Source: Amoeboradix gromovi
Taxonomy: Eukaryota > Sanchytriomycota > Sanchytriomycetes > Sanchytriales > Sanchytriaceae
DNA length: 16,633 bases
Reading direction: 5' to 3'
Assembly (NCBI GenBank): GCA_018985225.1
Contig: JADGIF010000158.1
Span: 1-16,633 of the forward strand
Part shown: positions 5,735 through 15,300 of the stretch, piece by piece
How positions within the stretch are numbered: position 1 is the first letter of the stretch
Layout of the letters: every line of letters starts with the position of its first letter
Position numbers and translations under genes: made by a program
Notes under the pieces: model-generated
Told to the model about the DNA's origin: nothing
Seen by the model: the letters and a program-made list of their open reading frames with translations, nothing else
Databases searched by the model: none

Positions 5735-7686
5735 TTAGCCAAAGTTAAAAATGATTTACAATCCTTTGTCTGTGTGTAGGTTTTAAACATATCTGGTGTG
5801 ACCACCATTGTTCCTTTCTTTCTGTTTATCTGGTCCACATTAATCATCAATAATTCTTTCAATTGTTTCTTCTTTCTCTTTATTTCTGCTTTCGATACAC
5901 AATCGGTACTCTTTGCAACCTCAATGTCCAATGCTTCTTCATACTCTTGTTCTTCTTTGAGTTGCGCGTTTGATAGCCTTTTATCATGCTCTTCTTTTTC
6001 AATACATCTAGCCAACTCAAGCCTAATCCTTAAATGATCGCAAATACTTGGCTCCATTCTAATCATCTTGGATTGTTTAATTTCTAAGGTTTTCAACATT
6101 AAATTGAATTTTTTTAGTTCACTAGGTAAACATAGAGTAATTGCAATCCCAATTCTATCATATCTTGCTGTTCTTCCACTTCTATGCACATAGGTATCTC
6201 CATTTCTGGGTACGTCATAGTGTATGACACACTCAGTATCCACTATATCTAATCCACGCGCAGCTACGTCACTTGCAACGAGAATGCAATTTTTAGTGGA
6301 TGAGAATATTTCTAAAACAGAAATTCGTTGTGACATTTTCATATCACCGCGAATAGTTTTGACGGTTTTAGACGGGAATAGTAGCCTAAGCAAAGCGGAT
6401 AATCTACGAACGCCATCCAAAGAATTCATGAATATTGCGGTTTTACCAGTAAAGGTATGATGCAAGTAATAAACCGCCAAGTCCTTTTGAACCATTGTGG
6501 AACAGTCAATGTGGTGATGAGAGATCTTAGGATTCCTTTTAATGTTGATATTACACAGAAATGGTTTAAACGGAATGATTTCCAACAACTTTGCTTCATT
6601 GGACTCATTTGGTGTTGCTGAGGAGCAAGATATATAAAAGGATTCGCTCCAATTCTTGCTTGAAATTAGTTTGATTCTACGAAGACTAGTACCGATATGG
6701 TCAATGCCATCTAAACCACGCAGGTTTTCATACTCATCCAACGCAAGCCATCTGCAGTAATTGAACACTTTAAACAAGACTCGTGTATGAACAGGTTCCA
6801 TGGATTCAATCTTAGCAGTCAGATCATCAGTATCGTCAAGAACCATAAATGGTAATTGCGAAGCGAGGTCACCCAATCTCCCTGGAGATGCTACTACGAC
6901 AACTTTGAGAGATTCCGACGCATTTCTTAACAAGCGGTCTTGCTTCTCTTGTGACATTCCACCTTGCAACTTTATCACTTTCCACTCTTTGAATTGCATT
7001 GTGATTTCAGATAAGACATCGAAAATTTGATTAACAAGTTCTCTAGTAGGTGCCAAAATGACAGCCGATGAAAAAGATTGGATGTTGTTGAGACTATTAA
7101 TCAACGGAAGTAAAAATGCCAATGTTTTACCAGACCCGGTTTGAGCAGCTATCATAACTTGGCTCGGATGTCTTTTATTCTTACCGTACCATGAAAAAAC
7201 CTGCTTTTGTATATCAGCAGGTTTAAAATCCTGCATTGAAATCGGAAGCCTACAGCACCAGCCCGGGAAGTTATCGTTTACGACAAATCTATCAGATACA
7301 GAAACAGAATCTTTGGTAGAATTCGGGTCCTTTTCTGGTTCTTCTGCTATTAAAGTTTCGTCTTGAAAAGGATCATCACTAAAAATTCCACTATCCCTAA
7401 CATCAATTAAATTAGTTTCTAAAGCTTCATCGCCCTGTACAGATTTACCAATGTTATTATCGTGTGGTTCTACAGAGTCAGCTCCTTCAAATGGCTTCGT
7501 TTCTTCCTTTGAAGCTAACCCTGATACAACACTCAAATCCATAGGATCATAATCTTCTAATACTTCTACACTTAGTACACCCTCACAGCTAGCTCCAGTA
7601 TCCAGCGCTCTCCATTTTTGATTATTTAGTTTTCGCTTTTTGTTGATATTATTTTTAGTTGTGGAAATGCGAGATGACTGCTTCAT
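5725..7686 (-). CDS. DDX24: DEAD-box RNA helicase, DDX24/MAK5 family
   Basis: The 653-residue product has the helicase core: FKPADIQ (Q-motif-like), AAQTGSGKT (motif I, 180-188), APTREL (Ia, 212-217), SPGR (Ib, 267-270), SAT (III, 356-358), AIFMNS (IV, 417-422), ASDVAARGLDI (V, 471-481) and HRSGRTAR (VI, 501-508). DDX24/MAK5 helicases act in nucleolar 60S ribosome assembly. Assignment rests on the N-terminal KWRALDT...EVLEDYDP segment, which recalls KWKxIE...EELTDY of DDX24, and on FMNSLDGVRRLSALLRLL, like the family's FANSIDxVRRLxxLLxLL. DDX51/DBP6 is the main alternative. Oddities: motif II reads DEYE (317-320) instead of DEAD, and about 30 extra residues (275-308) precede it, including an LDDTDD stretch. 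Neighbour EMG1 is also a ribosome-assembly gene, but the two are not adjacent or co-oriented. Confidence 0.88.
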   Translation of the reverse strand: MKQSSRISTTKNNINKKRKLNNQKWRALDTGASCEGVLSVEVLEDYDPMDLSVVSGLASKEETKPFEGADSVEPHDNNIGKSVQGDEALETNLIDVRDSGIFSDDPFQDETLIAEEPEKDPNSTKDSVSVSDRFVVNDNFPGWCCRLPISMQDFKPADIQKQVFSWYGKNKRHPSQVMIAAQTGSGKTLAFLLPLINSLNNIQSFSSAVILAPTRELVNQIFDVLSEITMQFKEWKVIKLQGGMSQEKQDRLLRNASESLKVVVVASPGRLGDLASQLPFMVLDDTDDLTAKIESMEPVHTRVLFKVFNYCRWLALDEYENLRGLDGIDHIGTSLRRIKLISSKNWSESFYISCSSATPNESNEAKLLEIIPFKPFLCNINIKRNPKISHHHIDCSTMVQKDLAVYYLHHTFTGKTAIFMNSLDGVRRLSALLRLLFPSKTVKTIRGDMKMSQRISVLEIFSSTKNCILVASDVAARGLDIVDTECVIHYDVPRNGDTYVHRSGRTARYDRIGIAITLCLPSELKKFNLMLKTLEIKQSKMIRMEPSICDHLRIRLELARCIEKEEHDKRLSNAQLKEEQEYEEALDIEVAKSTDCVSKAEIKRKKKQLKELLMINVDQINRKKGTMVVTPDMFKTYTQTKDCKSFLTLAKIN

Positions 7687-8472
7687 GGAGAGTCCCTTCT
7701 AAATTCTAAGCAACAAATGGGACATGCTCTATGAAAGTAGATAAAAGGTCAGGTAAAAGCCTTTGAGGAAAGAAAAAGAGAATTGGGTAATTCAGTGTCC
7801 AACAACCCAGTAAAAGGTAGCCAAAATTACATCACAGATAACTTATGAGACCACTAAACTAACATTCAAATGATAGCCAGCGACAGCAAACTCAACAACA
7901 GTTATAAATGCAGTAAAACATAGTTCCAATACGTTGCCATCTACCAAACAAGCAAAGAGAATGAACGTGATAAGAAAGTGATTAAACATAAACATAGCAG
8001 TTACTTCGACAACATGAAAGGTTATCTGGTATTGCAACCAAGAACTAGCGTAAGTACGGCAACAATGTTCATGACACATAATGTTTACCAAGTGACGACG
8101 AGGGCCCTTATTGACAGAGATATTAACAGCATGTAGTTTCACTAGTATAAACCACTTATTGCGGTTACTTGGCGTTTTACTTTCACTTAATTCTTTTTAC
8201 AGGATACTCTCAATGGCATAAAACTAGTTCATAAATAGAATCACAAGATGCCTTTCAACGCAAGGAAAGAGGTTTCTATACCATTTACAAGAAGCTCAAA
8301 AGTCGCATTGCTGCTATTCGGAAATTCATGATTTTCTTGGAAACCAGGACTTTCAACGAGGAGCGAGCTGTTGCTTAGGTGATAAAATACGGAAAAGTTC
8401 AGCCCTTCATGATATTTGCCTTAAAGTCTCTCAAGTTCTTCAGCGCGTCTCTGTATACTTATGTTAACATGA
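7687..8472. other. Unexplained spacer DDX24-GPN2
   Basis: This is the longest stretch here between two genes without a recognised gene, and it must include the DDX24 promoter. It has several open stretches of 40-100 codons: minus 8142-7843 (99 codons, hydrophobic), plus about 7924-8134 (about 70 codons), and plus 8235-8378 (48 codons without an early ATG). None resembles a family I know, and the two longest are on opposite strands of the same DNA. I see no tRNA, 5S, snRNA or SRP hallmark. It may be a decayed gene or mobile element, or hold a non-coding RNA. Confidence 0.5.
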
Positions 8473-8478
8473 TTTATT
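8473..8478 (-). promoter_or_regulatory. Poly(A) signal overlapping GPN2 stop
   Basis: Minus-strand AATAAA (8478-8473) uses the last base of the TGA stop (8480-8478) as its first A. Confidence 0.6.
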
Positions 8479-9500
8479 CAATTCACGTTATCAAATATTT
8501 TAGGGTCAAAAGATGTTCCCTCAACAATTGTGTCTTGTTTTTTCCATGCTTCCAATTGGTCCTTATCTAATGCTGCCTCGAGCTTCTCTTGCTCCCATTT
8601 GTCATATTCTTCTTTGTGCTCCCATCTTTCAGAAAAGTCCTCATCTTCAAATTGTGTGTAGTATTGATCAGAGAACAGACAATCAACCCCAGAAACTTTA
8701 AATATTTGCCGAAGCAGTCTTTGTATTGAAAGCGGAGATTTTATAGAGTATGGAATATAACTAATAATACTGTAATTTTCGATGATTTCACATAGTTGTT
8801 TTGATAAATTTTGAAATTTGAAAAAGATATTATTTTCTTGACTTTGAATATCTGGAAGCATGTTGCAGAGATCCCTAGGATACAGGTAATCCCTAAGTTT
8901 TCCTTGAAGTCGATTAGTATCAAGCAAATCCATTTTGCTCAGTACATTAATTGTAGGGCAACCAATATTCAGCATTGAGCCCAAAGAGGTTAGACTCATT
9001 GCAATAAAGTGATGAAAATCAGGTAAATAAGTGCTGTCGCTTACTGATACAACCACCAGTCTCATCATTTTTTCCAAGTCACTCATTATGCTTCTAGTTG
9101 ATTCATGATGCATATATAATTCAACTTGTCCTGGAAAATCGAATACAATAAATACAACATTTTCCTCATCCTTTGAAAGGGTTAAACCTTGAATATGCGC
9201 ATCAATACTAGAAGTTAGCCAGGAGATATTTCTGCCGATCTCATCCATACATTTTACCATTGAGCCATTTGGTCCTAACCCATCAATCCTTTCAGACATA
9301 ATGAAATCTCGAATATTAATATCGCAACTTGAATACGGGTGCGCAGGGTCGAGATTTACTAATAAACTGTTCAAATTTGTCTGTTGAAAATAAAGCGCCA
9401 ATGAGTTACACAGCGATGACTTCCCTGCTCCCGGTTGTCCTATGCATGCGATTCCAACTATATGCAAGTTGTTTGGCTTTGAAGGATTTTTTGCTGTCAT
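8478..9500 (-). CDS. GPN2: GPN-loop GTPase 2
   Basis: The 340-residue product is a GPN-loop GTPase, a family that helps assemble and import RNA polymerase II and related complexes. Visible motifs are the P-loop GQPGAGKS (21-28), NLDPA (49-53), the defining Gly-Pro-Asn loop in LGPNG (75-79), DFPGQVELYMHH (121-132; G3), and LSKMDLL (187-193; G4, SKMD). The segment LCEIIENYSIISYIPYSIKSPLSIQRLLRQI resembles the GPN2 pattern LCELIEDYSLVSFTPLNIxDKESVLRVL, which favours GPN2 over GPN1 or GPN3. The C-terminus is highly charged (EDEDFSERWEHKEEYDKWEQEKLEAALDK) and likely helical. The N-terminus has about ten residues more than usual before the first strand. It lies 65 nt downstream of ProRS on the same strand. 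Confidence 0.9.
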   Translation of the reverse strand: MTAKNPSKPNNLHIVGIACIGQPGAGKSSLCNSLALYFQQTNLNSLLVNLDPAHPYSSCDINIRDFIMSERIDGLGPNGSMVKCMDEIGRNISWLTSSIDAHIQGLTLSKDEENVVFIVFDFPGQVELYMHHESTRSIMSDLEKMMRLVVVSVSDSTYLPDFHHFIAMSLTSLGSMLNIGCPTINVLSKMDLLDTNRLQGKLRDYLYPRDLCNMLPDIQSQENNIFFKFQNLSKQLCEIIENYSIISYIPYSIKSPLSIQRLLRQIFKVSGVDCLFSDQYYTQFEDEDFSERWEHKEEYDKWEQEKLEAALDKDQLEAWKKQDTIVEGTSFDPKIFDNVN

Positions 9501-9565
9501 TGAATTTGGATCGAGGAGATTTTAAGTTGTACACACTTTGAGTACTAGACAGATTTCAAGAAAAG

Positions 9566-10684
9566 TCATTCGAATATATTTATTTTGGTGTCTGTTATGT
9601 GCTCTATTTGCTTTTTTGACTTATATTTTGACCCCAAAATGATAACATCTTCTATTCCGCTATTTTGTATATCTTCGATACTGCTCTTTAAGTTTCTCGG
9701 TTTGTGCACAAAGCCTAAGACATCACCATTATTGGTTTGTAGATATGATTCTATAGAGTTTTTAGCATCCTTGAAATGGCAGCCGAGATCAATTACTACG
9801 GCAGTTACAGGAGCGACACTTTTCGGGAAGTATTTATGCGACAGGCTCAGAATTGAAAGAAGTCTGGTTACGCCTATCCCATAGCATCCCATAATAGGAG
9901 ATTTCATCTCTAGTTTATTGGTAAAAAGCTTAGTAAAATAATCTCCAATTAGAAATGTGTGCGCTGCCTCTATAGCGTTCATTTTCGCACCGTCTTTCAC
10001 CAAGTTGTAACCATCCTCGTTAATATAAACCTCTGCTTCGCCTTCCGGATGGAGTATCAAGTATTCATGGCTAAACAACCCTTTCATATCGCTTGGATCT
10101 GATTCCACACGAATAAATGGTAGTTCCAACCTCTCAAATATTTTCTGATACGACTCTGATACTCGTTTATATGACAGCGCTGCAGCATCAGTATTTAAAT
10201 CAAAGGAATACAAATCGTTCATTAAAAATTGCCGAGTTCTTAAGAGTTCCTTACGACAACGCAACTCATTTCTGAACTTCCACTGCATTTGGTAGTAATA
10301 CAACGGAAGTTGATTTGTGGAAGTGTTATAAGACAGCAATTGAGATATATCTTCTTCTGAAGTAGGTGGTAAAATATACTCCCCATCATCCAAATGAATA
10401 AACTCCTTTTTGTAAATTTCAGACCTTTGCGAAACATCCCAATGCGCTTTTTTAGATACCAGTGGAAGCGCAATCTCTAAAGCATTAATCCCTTCTAGTT
10501 CCATCTTTATGATATTTTTAATCTTTTCCAATAACATCATGCCTAAAGGAAGAAAAGTAAAATACCCTGCAGAATACTTTGAAATTATTCCCATCTTCAC
10601 TAACCTATTTGGGTCAGAATCCTTTCTTTGCCCTAAAAGTTTTGTAAAATCCAACGTGCGACATCTTGATTTTGCACGAATCAT
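9566..10684 (-). CDS. PARS2: Prolyl-tRNA synthetase, mitochondrial
   Basis: The 372-residue product is a class II prolyl-tRNA synthetase of the bacterial/mitochondrial type, which charges mitochondrial tRNA-Pro. It shows motif 1 around ALEIALPLVS (68-77), the proline-recognition TSEE (108-111; usually THEE or TSEE), motif 2 with FRNELRCRKELLRTRQFLMNDLYSFD (137-162), EAAHTF (239-244; usually EVGHTF), and motif 3 GCYGIGVTR (266-274). A short anticodon-binding domain completes it (about 290-372). It is about 100 residues shorter than human PARS2: the presequence is brief (MIRAKSRCRT, basic) and the cysteine-bearing insert before the EVGHT motif is pared down. AATAAA lies inside the last codons (9584-9579), 10 nt before the TGA. 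The start is 24 nt from the divergent TMEM33 start. Confidence 0.93.
   Translation of the reverse strand: MIRAKSRCRTLDFTKLLGQRKDSDPNRLVKMGIISKYSAGYFTFLPLGMMLLEKIKNIIKMELEGINALEIALPLVSKKAHWDVSQRSEIYKKEFIHLDDGEYILPPTSEEDISQLLSYNTSTNQLPLYYYQMQWKFRNELRCRKELLRTRQFLMNDLYSFDLNTDAAALSYKRVSESYQKIFERLELPFIRVESDPSDMKGLFSHEYLILHPEGEAEVYINEDGYNLVKDGAKMNAIEAAHTFLIGDYFTKLFTNKLEMKSPIMGCYGIGVTRLLSILSLSHKYFPKSVAPVTAVVIDLGCHFKDAKNSIESYLQTNNGDVLGFVHKPRNLKSSIEDIQNSGIEDVIILGSKYKSKKQIEHITDTKINIFE
9579..9584 (-). promoter_or_regulatory. Poly(A) signal within PARS2 codons
   Basis: AATAAA at 9584-9579 is read as part of Lys-Ile-Asn near the C-terminus, ten bases before the stop. Cleavage 10-30 nt downstream would leave almost no 3' UTR. 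Confidence 0.5.
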
Positions 10685-10708
10685 TGTGTCAATCTCCGTT
10701 GAAACCTG
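10685..10708. promoter_or_regulatory. 24-nt bidirectional promoter PARS2/TMEM33
   Basis: The start codons of two divergent genes are separated by only 24 nt. No TATA box is visible, and there is no room for conventional 5' UTRs on both sides unless transcription starts inside the opposite gene. Confidence 0.55.
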
Positions 10709-11376
10709 ATGACTACTTTATTCGAGCTGATGAAAACAACAAACTTTGCTTGGTTCTTAGGACATTTTGGTACAGTTCTTTCAACTGTTGGTTACTTTGT
10801 GTTTGGGTGGAACACATACTACCAGACTTTATTTCTTAGTTGTGTGAGTTATGGAATAACAATGTTATATCCTCCGATTCAGGCTGTTAACATCGATTAC
10901 TTACTTCTTTGCGTAAGTTGTTACATGTATGAGCCTTTCTGGCCGGTCTTGATACCATTAGCTGGCTATTCTTTATTGCATACATGCACTTACTTTAGCA
11001 ATACCATTATAGCTAAAGTGTATCCGCATATGACTCAGCTGCAATCGCCCATGGACAACCTGGTGAAGAACCAGGATAGCTTACTAAGATATATCTCGTA
11101 TTTTGTAATTAACTTAGTATCTGGGAAATTGTAGGAATGGGATCTCATATAATTTTCGGTTTAGTGATGATGAAAGTGTCGTTTTTTCTGTTTGTCGGTT
11201 ATATTGTGTTTATTAGACGCAAGTACCAGAATTCTGGTCTTACAAGACAAGCTTTCTCCCTCATTCATATGCAATTAACTAAACTTTTCGAAAAGTATCC
11301 TTCCGCTTTAGGTATCTACTTAAAGTTCAGCACTGTCCTCACCCAAATGGCACCTGTTGAAGCTAAGGCTAGTTAA
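10709..11376 (+). CDS. TMEM33: TMEM33/Pom33-family membrane protein
   Basis: The spliced product (join 10709-11097, 11118-11376) has 215 residues with several hydrophobic segments (about 15-35, 40-60, 60-90 and 130-160). It matches TMEM33, an ER and nuclear-envelope protein that shapes ER tubules and, as Pom33 in yeast, contacts nuclear pores. SLLHTCTYFSNTIIAKVYPHMTQLQSPMDNLVKNQDSLLRYIS corresponds to the family's SLLHAATYTKKVL...LLRSVLDKLSANQQNILKFIA. After the splice, LRYISIWEIVGM aligns without gaps to LKFIACNEIFLM. The end (RRKYQNSGLTRQAFSLIHMQLTKLFEKYPSAL...LAPV-like QMAPV) matches SSRRNPYCRTLFNELRIVVEHI...RLAPT. Without splicing the frame ends at 11134. TAATAAA merges the stop and the poly(A) signal (AATAAA 11375-11380). 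Confidence 0.9.
11098..11117 (+). other. 20-nt intron in TMEM33
   Basis: The intron GTATTTTGTAATTAACTTAG is exactly 20 nt, GTA...TAG, phase 2, with TTAAC at positions 12-16. Excision restores LRYISIWEIVGM, which lines up residue for residue with the TMEM33 family. An alternative 18-nt GT-AG (11117-11134) does not restore the frame. Confidence 0.92.
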
Positions 11377-11380
11377 TAAA
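11375..11380 (+). promoter_or_regulatory. Poly(A) signal overlapping TMEM33 stop
   Basis: AATAAA begins at the second base of the TAA stop (11374-11376). The tubby start codon follows only 37 nt after it. Confidence 0.65.
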
Positions 11381-11417
11381 CGATCAATTCATTTTTAATA
11401 TTTATAAAACAGGGGCC

Positions 11418-12245
11418 ATGAACTTTAGCGACGATGAGTTACCACAGCAGCAAGTAAGTCCTTTATTAATCACAGAGGCAGATCTGCGGAACGTTCCCAC
11501 ACAGGAATTACCAATTGACTCTGATGGGGAAGACGAAGCAAACATTGTATTTAATCCATTTATTCCGAGATACGCAAATGACGATCTATATTGCAGAGTC
11601 CCTATACCAATACAAGAGCATGTCTTAATGAAAGTTGTTAGAGGCAGGGAGGTCAATCAGCCTATTTATGATCTTTTTCTTGAAAGAACAGAGGAACTAT
11701 ATCTATTACATTCTAAGAAGCAATTTGGCACCCAAACATACCTTATATACACGGATGCTAAAGCTGATAAATACCTCGGAAAGGTAAGTAGTAACTTCCT
11801 CGGAACTATGTTTACAATAACTGACCATAATGGAGTAGAGCTAGCGGTTGTATTATATAAACCAAATATACTAGGATTTAAAGGACCGAGATGTATGACT
11901 ATTCTTCTACCTGCAATAAGCAAACAGGGAAAGATGAACATACTAAGATCAAGTTTGTATGACATGTACAAGTCTAATTCCAAGGAAATTATAGTTCTGC
12001 AGAACAAAACACCACTATGGAATGAGGAAACAAATTCTTACGTTTTGAACTTCAACGGTAGAGTAACAGTAGCAAGCGTTAAAAATTTTCAAGTAACTCC
12101 AAACCAGGATTTGGATTACATTTTACTACAATTTGGGAGAGTAGCAGCCAACCGCTTTACCCTGGATTGCAGGTATCCCATTTCAGTTCTCCAGGCATTT
12201 GGAATATCTTTGACAAGTTTTGAAAGTAAAATTGCCTGTGAATAA
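11418..12245 (+). CDS. TUB: Tubby-like protein (TUB/TULP)
   Basis: The 275-residue product consists of a short acidic N-terminus (1-about 45) and a full C-terminal tubby domain. Both family signatures are present: FNGRVTVASVKNFQ (212-225) and AFGISLTSFESKIACE (260-275), the latter at the very C-terminus as in all tubby proteins. LGKVSSNFLGTMFTI, NILGFKGPRCMTILLP and VLQNKTPLWNEETNSYVLNF are also typical. Tubby proteins bind phosphoinositides at the membrane; TULP3/TUB deliver receptors to cilia with IFT-A, which fits the IFT54 gene in the same window. The phosphoinositide-binding basic loop (human GRKRKKSKTSNY) is reduced to HSKKQFGTQTY, so binding may be altered. The domain lacks some family insertions, and no long N-terminal region is seen. 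A TMEM33 gene ends 41 nt upstream. Confidence 0.95.
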   Translation: MNFSDDELPQQQVSPLLITEADLRNVPTQELPIDSDGEDEANIVFNPFIPRYANDDLYCRVPIPIQEHVLMKVVRGREVNQPIYDLFLERTEELYLLHSKKQFGTQTYLIYTDAKADKYLGKVSSNFLGTMFTITDHNGVELAVVLYKPNILGFKGPRCMTILLPAISKQGKMNILRSSLYDMYKSNSKEIIVLQNKTPLWNEETNSYVLNFNGRVTVASVKNFQVTPNQDLDYILLQFGRVAANRFTLDCRYPISVLQAFGISLTSFESKIACE

Positions 12246-12267
12246 ATTATGATGATATATTAATAAA
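12241..12267 (+). promoter_or_regulatory. Poly(A) signals at tubby 3' end
   Basis: AATAAA at 12241-12246 contains the TAA stop (12243-12245). A second AATAAA lies at 12262-12267. The remaining spacer to NCKAP1 (to 12380) shows nothing else recognisable and presumably carries its promoter. Confidence 0.6.
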
Positions 12268-12380
12268 TCAATGTTTATACGAATAAAGCGTCTCTATGGA
12301 ACCAAATGGTTTACTTGTCAGTTTAGTAATGTATCATGTGATAAACATACTTTAAAATTTGAAAAAAGTCAAGCCACCTC

Positions 12381-15300
12381 ATGGAAACTGTAGCTGACAG
12401 ACTATTTATTCTTACTGATTTTGGAAATAAAGCTATACGTGTTTTATATTCCCATGTTAAACTGTATAATTTCATATCAAATCCAACTGAGCAAGATTCC
12501 TTATTTGGAGACGCAAGTATTCCGATGAAAACAGGATTATCGCTCTTATTGGACGCTAATTACCAACCGCTATACAAAGCACTTCTTAAAAAGTTTCCAG
12601 ATATTCGTGATATACCGAAGAGCGCCACTGCTGTATTGGAACAAAACCAGAAGACCTTTATTGATGGACTTCAAAGTATGTATAATTCTATGTCAATATT
12701 TCTTCAGTTCCAGAATGATGCGCTCGATATTCTTAAGATTGCGGATAAAATCCAATACCTTAATTCCGAAATAACACCGGATTTATGCATGATGATTTTG
12801 GATGTTGTTAAGCAGATCGTTTTCGGCCAGCAGCTGATTTGCTCACTAGGCGAGCGCAGAAAGATATTAGTAAGTGCATATGCCAAAGCATATTTCCTTG
12901 AGAATGGAATTAATGAACCGCTCTTTCGTACTTTGGCAGATTTATGTATGAATGTTGAAAAGGTTCAGCAGTATTTGATAGAAATCTTCCAACCAGTTAA
13001 TAATATAGTTCACATGGCTTTGAATGCACTTCAGTTAGATTATACAAGTGGTGCTGGAATCTCTGCTGATACGCTAAGAAAAACAAAGTCTCTCAGGTTC
13101 AGTGGTAGTTTTAAGATGGGAAACATGAGCGAACCAATATACGACGATAAAACCTTTCGAATGCTTTATTACATAGAACGTTTAACTGAGAATATCATTT
13201 CTGCTGCGTTAGCTTGTCCCAATGACCTTGTAAAGGAGAACGCGTCGCATGTCTGCGGCTTTGCAGTTACAGTTACTGATAAGCTGTATCTATCTGGCGA
13301 CACCTTTTTAGAACTATTTTCTGAATTTGAACAGATAGCTAAAATTTCAAACAAGTCTACCAAAACTGTCAAAGTCATTAACGATTCAATTCAAAATGTG
13401 GCAAGTCGCACCTCTTTACACCTAGACAGAAGAGAAGCCATCTCAAAACTATTAGCAGACTCTATTTTAACTGTGAAATCTGATAACGGTTTTTTAGCAA
13501 CTCGATTGCCCACCATTTTAAGTCTCTTGAGTCTGGGATATCATGAGCTGGTATATTACTTCAAGCAATTTGAGCGGCTCACCCCTCGGCGTACAAAAAC
13601 AGCCAATTCCCCTGGATTTAGTTGGACTAGCATCCAATTGCTGCACAATTTGGTTCAATTATACGAATTAATAGTTGATAACATGAGCTTAATTAATCAG
13701 TATTATATAGAGATGCTTAGAACTACTTATGCTAGTGAATTAAACGAATATCTAAATATCATTCAAACTTCATCTGAACCTGAAGTAATTAAAAACATGT
13801 GGAACGATATTCACTTGTCCTTAAAAACACTTAAATCGCCAGATTCCAAGTCTTTGTACAGTATTAGAATGACCTGGCTAAGGTTGCAGGTATATTTTGC
13901 AACTCAGTCACCACCTTCCAACCAATCGACTCAGTCTATAATAGCAAAGGTTATGAATGAGATCTGCTTGAGATCTCGATTTATCGATAATTTAAGCAGT
14001 GAATTGGATTTGATATGTCCGCTGCATAATTTGTTCTACTTTAGATATAGCTTGATGGATCACATTGTTCAGTTCACTACAATGCCGATATATGACGATA
14101 TTCATGTGCAAACCAGCAGGTCAATTATGAGTTGTGTTATGGTTGCTAAATATTTTACGAGCCTAACCAGCTTTGAAAGTAAAACAAGCAAGCAGCATGA
14201 GAGGTTACAAAACTTTACAAAATTCTATGTAGACACTGCCACTCATTTATTGATAGATGCTGCTACATTCAATATGCATTCACTTAACTTGGAATTTGCC
14301 AGACTATATTTACTAAGTCATTCTTTTGGTCAACAATCGTTATTAACAGAGGAAGAAAAGAGAGTAATGGTTATGCCGGGGTTTGAATCAATGCTGAACC
14401 ATAAGAACGCAAGTTTGCTGAAATGGGCATCACAGCAGTTTATTCTTAATGGTCTAGTCAGTTCATTTAAGAACCCATTTTTAATTTCGAACACATTGTT
14501 TACTCCAATGATAGACTTTATTAAGAGTTATAACAAAATCGTAGTAGGTGTGCTACGCACTAGTATTCTTGAATCACCTAATAGTGCAAGTGGAAAAGAC
14601 AGTGGAAATAGTAGCCCATATAACATATATGCAAAAGACAGTCCAATAATGCAACAAGCTACTTTTATGATTAAGCGTCCTACCTTGTTTTTAACAGGAT
14701 TGATGGGATATTTCGAAAACTTAAAAAAGATTAGCGTAGCTAGTGAGTATGATTACATGTTCGGAGTGTCACAGCTACTGAGAGATCAGAGCAATTTGAT
14801 AACTGCAAATTTAGAACTTAATCAAGTAGAACTTAAAGGTAAAAATAATAAAAGGAAAGTAGATACCGTGGATAAGTTATTGGTCACTCAGCTAATAAAC
14901 TGGCTCATGGAGGTTATAGGAAGCAAGACTGTAGCTCAGAACTTTGGAATATCACCAATCCGTAAGTCTTTAGAAAGTTACGGATCCGATCCGTTTCCAC
15001 TACACCATTTTATATGCTACAAAGAGTTTTATGCTATTTCAGAGTGCGTTGGGCCTAATGCTAGAATTATATTAAGAGAGAAAATATACAGTGTAGCCAA
15101 GAACATATTTGATGAGTTATTTGTAGCCATTAAACCGGTATACGATGCAATTGAATCAGAAAAAGGAGAAAAAAGTGATGCTAAAGTAATGGAATTAATA
15201 GGAAAACAAAGATTGGCACCAGAATACAATGACTGGATGCTTCAATTTGGTACTTTGGGAATGCTATTTGAATTAGAGGATTTATTAAGCGAAGCATTCA

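Noticed and set aside
7843-8142. 99-codon hydrophobic open frame on the minus strand
   Set aside because: It has no recognised family, an open stretch on the opposite strand covers much of the same DNA, and no flanking exon could be joined to it; kept only as part of an unexplained spacer.
11117-11134. 18-nt GT-AG intron in TMEM33
   Set aside because: Its length is a multiple of three and leaves the two halves in different frames; the 20-nt choice at 11098-11117 restores a residue-for-residue family match.
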